This document shows, piece after piece, positions 55,196 through 64,000 of a stretch of DNA of 64,000 nucleotides. Location: positions 28,899,433 through 28,963,432 of the forward strand of contig NC_056766.1 in assembly GCF_018687715.1 (NCBI RefSeq), given 5' to 3'. A model generated the notes under the pieces. The model was not told the DNA's origin. It made no database searches and was given only the letters and a program-made list of their open reading frames with translations. Positions within the stretch are counted from its first letter, which is position 1, and every line of letters begins with the position of its first letter. This DNA is from Carya illinoinensis. Its lineage: Eukaryota; Streptophyta; Magnoliopsida; Fagales; Juglandaceae. Both the position numbers and the translations under genes were made by a program.

Positions 55196-55529
55196 CTCCA
55201 AAAAAATGAAGTGCAAATTATAGATTTAAAGAAATGAAGTGCATAAAGATTTTAGATGAGTAATTTTAAAACTTCATTTTGTTGAGAAATTTATTGTTGG
55301 CCCAAAATAATTTTACTTATTTGAAATGAAATTTATAACATTTCAATTAATTTGAGTATTTGTGAAAAAAAATATTTTATTTGCATAGAAGAAGGAAAAG
55401 AAGTTCATTTGATTTGAGTGGATAAAAATCAATATAATTGAGAGGAGAAAAAAATAAAAATTGTGTATGACGTAGGTATTTACGGCGAAATAATAGGCTT
55501 TCTGCGGCGACACCTTATTTGTTGTAGTG
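55196..55529. repeat. 3' end of CACTA copy 2 with terminal CACTACAAC (inverse)
   Basis: Repeats 53741-54037, then adds the true terminus TGCGGCGACACC to GTTGTAGTG. Confidence 0.85.
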
Positions 55530-56849
55530 ATAGTAAAACTCAGTAATTATTGGAGGTTTACTTAATTTATTGATTAATTACCAGTATTTTAACATCGTGG
55601 AATGGTTCGAATGATTCATTCCCAGACAATGGACAGTACTGTCTAAAGTAAGCTTATCACATCACTATTCAATTGAATATATTATCTCTTCCTTCGGATG
55701 CAACATAAAGGAATCAGCTTTCTTGAACCCTTTTTCCTGCTACTCTTTTCTCCTTTCATCTCCGAGATAGACTCTGCAAGAAAAGCCAAGATTTGACAGA
55801 TTCTATAATTCTACTGCTCTTTTTATTTTTTATTTTTGGTTATTAAATTAAATTGTTGAAAGGTAGGATCAAGTTTAATATCATTAGCTCAATCAGGGAC
55901 CAAACGGCAAAAAATTAAATCTGAAAATTCAAATGAAAATTATATTGGGAGATCAAGGTACTTTTATATCATTATTCTGCCACATGCATATATAGAATCA
56001 TACCATGCAAAGCTGAAAAATTAAAGAAAATTAATCTAAAGAAAATAAAAGATTAATTTTGTTTGACAAGGGCATGATTATTATTTCCAAGAGAGGACAT
56101 CATAATTGAGTAAATTTCACGTGATAGTGCATATGAAAGGGATGGTTTCTAGAATCCACCCTACCCATGCGATCCAACACATAATTTATTAAAATCTCAA
56201 CTATTATTGATCTCAATCTTCAAAATACGATTGGAAAGGTACGATCGAGGAGGGCATGATGAGTTTGGCAAATGTCCGGCTACCACCACAGTCCTCCAAC
56301 ACATCATTATGTTGTCTGTTGTGGGGATCTCTTGGTCTCTCCCATCCTATCCCTTCACAGAGGAAGAGTTTGGCAAATTTCCTATCATGTTTTCTTCTAA
56401 TTTGGTTTTTGATTAATTTTGATATTGTTTTTACACTTATAATATTTTGTGTACAACATAAATATGTGTAGGATTTTGAGAAGAAACCTAATAGAAGAGC
56501 AAAATTGTAATTTGTGAAAAGTGATTTTCTTTCTTTTGTTGTTTGGAATTTGAAAATCCAAGAAATAAATTTTAAATGCATTAAAACCCAACAGTAGATT
56601 TCTTCAAACTCTGTTGACCTAATTAATAGATAATCAGAGACAAATTACAATAGACTTTTCACCGCCAAACTATTGTACCTTTTGCACTGTGATATTCAAA
56701 TTACTTATTTGTCACATTATATTATCAAAAGACCACTTCTCATTAATTTGCACGCTCCTTCCAATTTTGCGAATAGATTCTATTGAGAATCACGCTTGTG
56801 GCTCGTGTGTTCATTATTTGGATATGACATCACATAAATGATTTGTTAA
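55530..56849. other. Intergenic DNA, no gene seen
   Basis: AT-rich. Opposed frames at 56207-56580 have no recognisable domain. Confidence 0.5.
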
Positions 56850-57240
56850 TGTCGAAAAATAGCACAAGTTAGAGGGAGAGAAGGAGTCATTTCAGGTCCG
56901 CAATGACAATTCGAGCCTCGATCGATGTGGTTTAGAGCCACCGGCGGTGATCTGGTGTGACTATACGGTGTTTATGAGTACATCCATAAAAGTGAATAAG
57001 AAATAAATGCAACAAAAATAAAAAAGATAGAAACATACAGATATACGTGGTCCGACATAATGTCTACATCTAGGCAATTTCGGGAGGGGAGAATCCATTA
57101 TAATATGACTTTTTGACACTCTCATGACCTCTCATCCTCATTGTATAATGGAGATTAGTGATCTATTTTCTGGTAGAGATCTTTTATCTGGAGCTCCCGT
57201 CGCCAGGTTGAAAAAGCTAAAGGAGCTGTCCTAGTAGTAT
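56850..57240. repeat. Possible copia LTR fragment
   Basis: The segment around 57040-57095 (ATACGTGGTCCGACATAATG, then TCTACATC) resembles the ACGTGGTTCGGC-type motif seen in LTRs of Tork-type copia elements. It has no partner in the window. Confidence 0.3.
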
Positions 57241-57379
57241 TTTGGAAAAGCATTTATTCATATAAGCTCATTTCATATGAACATTTATCGTTATCGAAAA
57301 GCATTTATTCTTATAATATTTTTGTTTTCGATGGTGTTGGTGGATTTTCCCTTTCGATGTGAATCATGTTAATGTTCCC

Positions 57380-57870
57380 ACTTTGCTGTTAATGTTAGAG
57401 TTTCTTTGTAGATACCCACACTAAGTGGTCAGAGAGCCCATTGACCCCCTAGGTCCACCTTAGGCAGTTGACAAGCTTATCGACTCGTTCCTAGAGGTAA
57501 CCCGCTTGAGGCGGTTGTGGATCTCAGAGGCCCTGTTAACTCGGAGCTCGTTCCCAAAGGTGACCTATTGGCAGCTATTATGGCACAAGTGTAAACATAT
57601 AACTTTGCTAGAGGATATGTCATCCCAAGAGTAATGTCGGGTAACCAAAAGTCTAGACCAGCGCTCCACCATAAGAGAAATCGAGCAGCCTAGACACTAG
57701 ACCCGCCTCTTGAGTCTCATGGCAAAGTAAAGTTGTCGGGCAATTGAGAAGCTGGACCTGCGCCTCACTGTGAGGGAGGTCAAACAGTAACTATGGAAGA
57801 AATTGACTTGCACCTAGAATAGGAAGGTCACAATGAAGTAGTTGGATTTAAGGTTGGTCCTTCTATTAAA
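57380..57870. repeat. Imperfect short tandem repeats resembling the 498-bp array
   Basis: Phrases such as AGACCAGCGCTCCACCATAA, AGACCCGCCTCTTGAGTCTC and GGACCTGCGCCTCACTGTGA recur about every 60-66 bases, each followed by a GTC-AGCAG or GTCGGGCAA type segment. The style (GGACCTGC, GAGGGAGGTC) is like the array at 28722-29690, suggesting a remnant of another Tat-like 3' region. Confidence 0.45.
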
Positions 57871-58200
57871 ACTCAAAAATAAAGTTTTAACTTTTTGTCA
57901 AAAATAGCCCCAAAATACTCTTGTTGGAACACTAACTGAGTTGCCATAAATATTTCATTAAGTTGGACAGAGATGACTTCACAAAACAAGTAACTAAAAT
58001 AAATTGACCAAAAAAACGAAATACTACTGTTTTTTTTTTTTATTTTCCTAAAGTCCAACTCTAAAATGTTTTAGACAAATGTCGGTTTTCCTTCGTATCA
58101 ATTCCAAAAGAAACTTCATGGAAGACGACTTGGGAACTTTTAAAAGAAATTGACCATAACTTAATAATAAACTAAGTCATGACATAAGGACCATTTTGCA
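57871..58200. other. Intergenic DNA, no gene seen
   Basis: Short spacer with a T tract at about 58031-58040. Confidence 0.45.
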
Positions 58201-59941
58201 AGAAATTCATGGATGGGCCTGCTCGAGGAGTGTAACAAGTATGACGTCAGTAGGTCTAGTATTCTGGGAGAATAAACTTGGAATTATTCACAACAAAGAG
58301 AGTTAATTCCTCAACTCCTATACGTGTCAATACATATACAGGAGACACATCTTTACTATGTGGATATTCCCAATTACAACTTAATGCAAGTCGAACTGTC
58401 GAACCCAACTAGTTGAAAATCAGCACAAACCATCTAAACTAAACGGGCTCAAAAGTTCCATCACTATTCCAACCAAACCAAACAAACAGACTTATAGATA
58501 CTTCCCGATAACATATACTTAAAAGCTCATCTCCTCGATTCCAACTTGTATTTAAATTTGTGGTGACCAAAATCAGTCTCAACAACCATTAAAATCCATC
58601 CAAATCATAATCGAAACCGACTTGAATAAAGGCTAATCTACCCAGTCCGATATTCCACGTAGCTTGACCATAACACAATTTCATCATTTCCAATGGTTTG
58701 CTGTACCTATATCCCTAGATATGACAAAAATCATGCCCTACAGTTTACACAATCTACGCCTTCAGATCTATAACCTCAAATCTTATAAAATGTTTCTTAA
58801 GATCTACATAATCTAAAACCTTAACTTTCAAAGGAATTAGTTCTTGATCATGTCTACTAAGTTCAAACCTCAAATTCTTATCAACAACACTTCTTAAAGC
58901 TCGCATAATCCAAAATCATAAATCTCATAAAAATCATTTCTTAAAGCCTGCAAGAGCCTAAGATCTCATATTTGACCAGCTCATAATAAAGCCGGCATAA
59001 TCTAAACTTTAGCGTTTGATCAAAACTTATATGCTAAATTACAAAGAATCTAAAACCTTGAATCTTATACAAAATCATTTTATAAAGTCCATAGAATTAT
59101 AATACCTTCGATCTCATCAAAATCATTTTTAAAGTCTGCAGAATCTCAAACTTTGGATTTGATCAGACCTATGTGTCTTTAGAATCTGAAAAATTATTTC
59201 GTCAAATCCTCAGAATTAGTTCGAAACTTCATATTTGACCAGCTCATATATTAAAGTCTACAAAATTTAAAACCTAGCACTCGATCAAGCTTATATGTGC
59301 CTCCAAAATATAAGCCTTCAATCGTATTAAGATAATTTTGTAAGGTCTGCAAAATGAGCCTACAGAATCTGAAACCTCAAATATCATGAAATCGGTTATT
59401 AAAATCTGTAAAATCTAACACCTCAAATTTCATAGGACACATTCCCTAAATTTTGCAGATTTTAAAACCCTAAATACCAACATAATTATTTCTTGAAATC
59501 TGCATAATTCTAAACATCAAATTTAAAAATTATTTCCTAGAGTCTACAAAAATCCAAAATCTCATAATAAACATCAACCTTCCAAAATATCAAGTCAACG
59601 GAACAAAACAGAACTATTGAACAGAATTCTCAAATAACGAAAGTACCATCTTTGTACTTAATCCACTATGCTCATGTAGCCTTACCCATACTTCCTCTTC
59701 TTGATCCTCAGCTAAAATATCCAAAACATCTTAAAATATTGTGAAGATAAGGGGTGAGTTATCAACAACTCAATAAATAGAGAATATATACTAGTATGTA
59801 AACATGAGCAATAACATAATGCAAAATCAAAACATATTATCAAAAATATTAGACAGTTCGGTCAAAAATATTAATTTTATTCAAAAGTTCTTTGGCATAG
59901 CATAATTGAAACATCACATCAGAACAAAATTCTATGTTTAA
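58201..59941 (-). repeat. Possible chromovirus-like LTR on the minus strand with degenerate minisatellite
   Basis: On the minus strand the right part (about 59800-59700) reads GAGTTGTTGATAACTCACCC followed by TTATCTTCAC and later AGCTGAGGATCAAGAAGAG, a succession I associate with long chromovirus LTRs. Between 58740 and 59560 units of roughly 55-65 bases built on AATCTAAAACCTCAAATCT, CATAAAAATCATTTCTTAAAG and TCTGCAGAATC are repeated about a dozen times with strong decay. No coding domain. Confidence 0.4.
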
Positions 59942-60580
59942 TGTAACAGCCCACTAGAAATTCAATGATGGAATTTCTATAGATTTTACGAAACTCGTGA
60001 AAACCCCATAAGTTTTTACGAATTGACCAATCACATAAATTTTAATTTATCAACATAGTCAGTATTATCACTCATTATAGTGTTAGAAATGCCATTTTAA
60101 TTGTTTGAGGTAGTTGGCAGTGTCAAAATGCGTTATGGTCTGTGCCATTAAACTCAGTTGATTATTTATGATTTTATAGAAAAATAACTCATTTTCATAT
60201 TTTCGGACGAAATGCCTATTCGAAACTGTGAATTTATTTTTAAGGGCACTTCGGAGTCGAATACTTGGTACCATGAGGAACATTGATGGATTTGAAGGAA
60301 TCAAGGTGTGAGATCATGACACCTAAGCAAAAACTCTATTCCATCCGACCAATCAAATTGTGCTAAAACAAAGAGAATTTATACCCTAGTAAAACCCTAT
60401 ATGGTTGGAATCCAATTGAGAACCCAAAAGCATGTTTAAATCCAAAATCTTAAACAGTTTAATCCAAATCCTCAAGTTGACCTCAAAATCCTAACTGAAT
60501 CGGTTTCTAGCATTGTGTTTAATTACTTGATTAAATTATTTCTACATGCTATTAATCATTCAAATCTATGTTAGGACATC

Positions 60581-60658
60581 ATTATCCAACCTTTTTAACT
60601 TTGTATATTTGATTGGACCATTATCCAACCTTTTTAACTTTGTATATTTGATTGGACC
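60581..60658. repeat. Perfect 39-bp tandem duplication
   Basis: ATTATCCAACCTTTTTAACT and the next 19 bases occur twice in a row, 60581-60619 and 60620-60658, without a mismatch. A fresh event compared with its surroundings. Confidence 0.95.
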
Positions 60659-63383
60659 AAGAGCAATTGGATTTGGGCTTGATAGCAACCCAAACACTCT
60701 TAAAACCCCAAATTGAGGCTCATTCGGTTTAGACCCATTAAGGCCCACGAATTTGGCATCATTAGCATTACGTTTTGGCTCAGTTTTGCACCCTCATTTG
60801 GCTGACCAGATCTTTCAAAAAGGGACCTAAAAGGTTTTAGAAAGGATAAGCTAAAGGGGCCACCTCACTCTTTCAACTCATTACTCCACCATGAAGAAAT
60901 ATCTTGGGATAGTTTTGCCCACTTTTTTGGATTATCAAAGGAAAAACTCAAGCTCACTCTCAGCCCTCTCTTTGTCCCTCACTTATCCAAGAAGTCGTCC
61001 AGCTCATTTCACAATCATCACACTCTTGTTCCCACATTCCCTAGAAAGAAAGCCAAAGACTCTCTTGGATAGCTTTTAGGAGTTCTTTTGCACGCACACT
61101 TCAAATATTTTTGAAGTGTTTTCCTACAAATTTTCCTTCATAAAAGTTGTTCCTTTTTTAGTCTAATTTAAGTGGATATCTTATTTTTTCCATTTGAAGA
61201 TCATTTGGTCAGTAAAATGTTGTTTAAACCCCCAAAAAGGTCATTCTGGGCGATAAACTAGAGAGTACATTATATTTTAGAGTTTTTGACCAAGCTAATG
61301 GATATATCTTGGTCTGAAATTTTTATGGATTATTGATAACATATGTATATGATTATTAGTTTAGTATTCGTTTATGATTAAAGGTTTTGATGAAAGATTT
61401 TCTTAGATCTTGAAACTTAAAAACTTGAAGAGGAAAAACAGTTTCTGTTTTGAGAAAGTTTAAATCTTTGGTGGTTTAAACCTATTTTAATGGATTTGAT
61501 AATTTTATTGGAGGATCCTAAACCTCTTATATACATGTTAGAATATTATTTTGAAGATATTTGATGTTAGTTTCAAATATATAAAATATTATGCGAAGAG
61601 ATATTTGGATAGGCCAAAGTGTGGATGTTCTTGGCTAAATTTATATTTTGGTTGATTTTTAACCATGTGATCTTGAATTAGAAGCTTATATATGTTTTAA
61701 GACACATTTTTAAATCCTGTGATGTTTTGGTTTGAAGATCACATCGTTATAAGTCATAGATTAAAAGGTTGATCAAAACAAGTTAGAAACAAAAATCTGT
61801 TTTTAGAACTTAGAAAGAACCCAAAAACTCCAAGTATTGTCTTAGTGATTTTGATTACTTTTATTGATGATTCAAAACATGATTATTCTTAGGAATATGT
61901 TAGAAGAAAGATTTAGATTTTTTAAGTTCTTGGAGATGCTTAAAAATAGATCAAATCATTTAATTCAATGGTTTGCCCTTTTAGTTAAAAAGTTTGAATC
62001 CTTTTTCTAAAAGTTTGGTGTTAATGATTAGAATATTTTAGTGGGTGTTTTAAGTATATTTTAAAACTTAGGATAGAAAGATCTTTGTTGCAAAAATTTG
62101 TTTTGATAATGAGTTTTGAAATTGGAAGAATTGCAACAAAAATTAAGGAAAAAGCCTATGCAAGTTTCGGCCCCTATAGAGTTTTTATGGTTTTGTTTAG
62201 TATTAAATTTTTCTGATTTGATATTTGATTTTAGGACAAAATTTACATGAGGTGTGTAAATTTTGGTGATTTTTGGAGTTATGATGCAAAATCCTTTAGT
62301 TAGGGGTAAAATAGTCATTTTTCACATTTAGAGGGTAAAATGGTCATTTTACTCTAAGTTAGTAATTTTTTCATATTGCATAATTGTTAGCGATTAATTT
62401 CTAACTTTTAAAAATCACTATTTTCAGTTCCTCGTGATCGCACTTGAAATTGTTTAGAAAATGCGAAGACTGAGGTAAGTTAGCTTTTAACTTACTAGCC
62501 GTTTACTGTGTTTGGGTGATAAATATAGGAACTACAGTGTATGTATGTATGTTATCATATATGCCATACCGAGTTATCACATATTTGTCTATTACATAGA
62601 ATTTATTCTATCATGAGTTATTCATCTGTTACACAAGATATTTTGTCACGTATTGCTATACATTACAAATACGTCATATTAAGCATGCCATTTATTACAT
62701 ATATGTCAAGTTATATAATATTCACTGTTGCAAGTATGTCTTGTTAAATATGTTGTCTATTACATGTTTATGTCATGTTATGAAATATTTCTATCCCAAG
62801 TTAGTAATGTCTTTCGAGTTATGTTCAAGTTATGTTATGTTATGTTAGGGCTTCTCCTTTTGTATTCTAGTCACGTTTTATTTTGAGTACAGTTTGTGTA
62901 TTTCAAGAACAATCAAGTCAAGTTATTCATGTCAATCACGACCCTAAGTGCTGGATGGAGTAATATTCTAGTGAAACTCATTTGTTCATGCTGAAGTGTT
63001 TAAATAAATAGGTGTGAAATTTCCTGAGTTGACGAAATATTGTCAACGGGTAGCAAGCGGGGACCTAATTAGCTGGTCATTAGAGCGCACCAGGCACTAA
63101 CGCCGATGGAGCCACATTCCATTTCAATAATTCATGGGGCCACAACAACTGTGGAGCATAAAGTATGGGATCATAGTAATTATGGCGCATGCACTACGTG
63201 AGACATAGCAATTGTGACACGTAGAATACATAGAGCCATACCAACTGTGGAGTATGTATTAACGCAGTCACAACTGGTCTAAATACCTATATTGTGATGC
63301 AATAATCGGCAGGGACACATGGCTCTAGGGAACCATGTAGCACCTGAGAAATTGAGTTTCAGCAGTTAAAGAAATAAAATTCC

Positions 63384-63495
63384 AAGTTCATGTTAAGTTA
63401 AGTTTCAAGTCAAGTTCATTTTAAGTTAAATTTCAGATCAAGTTCATGTTAAGTCAAGTTTCAGATCAAGTTCATGTCAAGTCAAGTCTTAGTTT
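63384..63495. repeat. 28-bp minisatellite, four units
   Basis: Units start AAGTTCAT at 63384, 63412, 63440 and 63468, exactly 28 bases apart, each continuing with TTAAGTTAAGTTTCA-like sequence. The trend fades into AAGTCTAGTTCAGTTTAAG. Confidence 0.92.
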
Positions 63496-64000
63496 AAGTC
63501 TAGTTCAGTTTAAGTAAGTCAAATTCAATTCACATTTCAATTTAAGTTATGTCAATTATGCTATTTTATATGTCAAGTTATGCTATGATTGCTTATGAAT
63601 TTGATTATGCATTCATACTTTTACTGTCATGCATGCATCATTAATCTGTGTTGAGGTTTTTTGTTAACTTGTTGAGATTTATAATCAAATCTCACTGTAG
63701 TAGTCCCAACTACCATTCTCCCTGAATGGTAGATCTTGTTACAGGACCTGAAGGAGAATCGGGATCTGACCAACTAGACATAGTCGACTGAGCGGCGGGG
63801 CGACGTCAATGTTAATATAGTAGTTAACTTAAATTACTACTTGTACTATAGAGTTGCATCTCCAGTACTCTTTTGGATCATAACCATTTTGTACTAGTGT
63901 TGTGATCTTACTTGTTCAATGAGTCTTTATGTATGAAGTAATGTTTTAAGCAATTGAGATATTTTCAATTTGGTGTATAATATTGCCAAAGAAAAAATTT

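Larger units (their letters stand above)
48274..55529 (+). mobile_element. CACTA (En/Spm) element with partial second copy; 5' end not found
   Basis: Contains a TNPD-like and a TNPA-like gene in the usual order. The 3' end is GTTGTAGTG at 55521-55529 (inverse CACTACAAC), preceded by subterminal GCGGCGACACC and TTTACGGCGAAA motifs. The three bases after it are ATA. The matching 5' terminus is missing, so this copy cannot be mobilised as a unit. Left boundary given is the transposase ATG, not the true element end. Confidence 0.8.
59942..64000 (+). repeat. Chromovirus-like (Tekay-type) LTR running to the window end
   Basis: Begins TGTAACAGCCCACTAGAAAT, a start I know from long LTRs of Tekay-type chromoviruses in trees. 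No gag or pol follows within 4 kb and no second copy is in the window, so it is a long LTR whose element continues outside or a solo LTR. It holds a perfect 39-bp duplication (60581-60658) and a 28-bp minisatellite (63384-63495). Short open frames across it (60083-62747) match nothing known. Confidence 0.45.

Noticed and set aside
56207..56581. Opposed 69- and 122-codon ORFs
   Set aside because: No domain, no codon pattern and mutually overlapping; probably chance.
63384..63495. CRISPR-like array
   Set aside because: Units are contiguous without unique spacers, and the DNA is from a plant; it is a minisatellite. The same holds for the 118-bp array.

Overview
This is nuclear DNA from a flowering plant, most likely a woody eudicot. 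The evidence is split genes with GT-AG introns, AT-rich intergenic DNA full of microsatellites, several plant-type transposon lineages (CACTA/En-Spm, SIRE-like copia, Tat-like gypsy, L1-type LINE, MITEs) and a nuclear copy of mitochondrial DNA carrying plant nad4 and cob sequence. The MITE and LTR types resemble those I associate with Fagales (walnut, hickory, oak), but that placement is an impression and not a proof.

Only two genes look functional. (1) A four-exon plus-strand gene at 9843-21670 encodes a 470-residue, glycine/arginine-rich, probably mitochondrial protein that I assign to the mitoribosomal S24/S35 (mS35) type. (2) A single-exon minus-strand gene at 34492-36099 encodes a complete 535-residue organic cation/carnitine transporter of the plant OCT (MFS) family.

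Layout: 1-4110, the 3' part of a decayed minus-strand CACTA element (Transposase_24-like exons plus subterminal repeats). 4760-5235, a 118-bp tandem repeat. 7885-8024 and 9239-9445, MITEs. 9590-21670, the mS35-like gene, whose 8.4-kb second intron has taken up a tandem duplication, an internally deleted LINE, an 800-bp repeat, a composite mitochondrial insert and a MITE. 22599-32640, an old chromovirus-like LTR split by a pol-less Tat-like gypsy element (24434-32599) that carries an accessory ORF antisense to gag and a 498-bp tandem repeat. 34492-36180, the OCT gene and promoter. 37236-39197, a tandem duplication in which one copy has a MITE and the other keeps the empty site. 39198-45553, a pol-less SIRE-like copia element with a gag and an extra plant-transposon-domain ORF. 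45554-46917, a possible decayed gene fragment. About 48274-55529, a CACTA element with TNPD-like and TNPA-like genes, followed by a partial, internally deleted second copy. 55530-64000, LTR remnants and minisatellites.

The repeats record a sequence of nested events (element in LTR, LTR element in duplication, organelle DNA and LINE in an intron), and two retroelements have lost pol yet keep non-canonical ORFs. I found no clear new biological system; the best candidates for follow-up are the accessory ORFs of the two pol-less retroelements and the gene with the overloaded intron.
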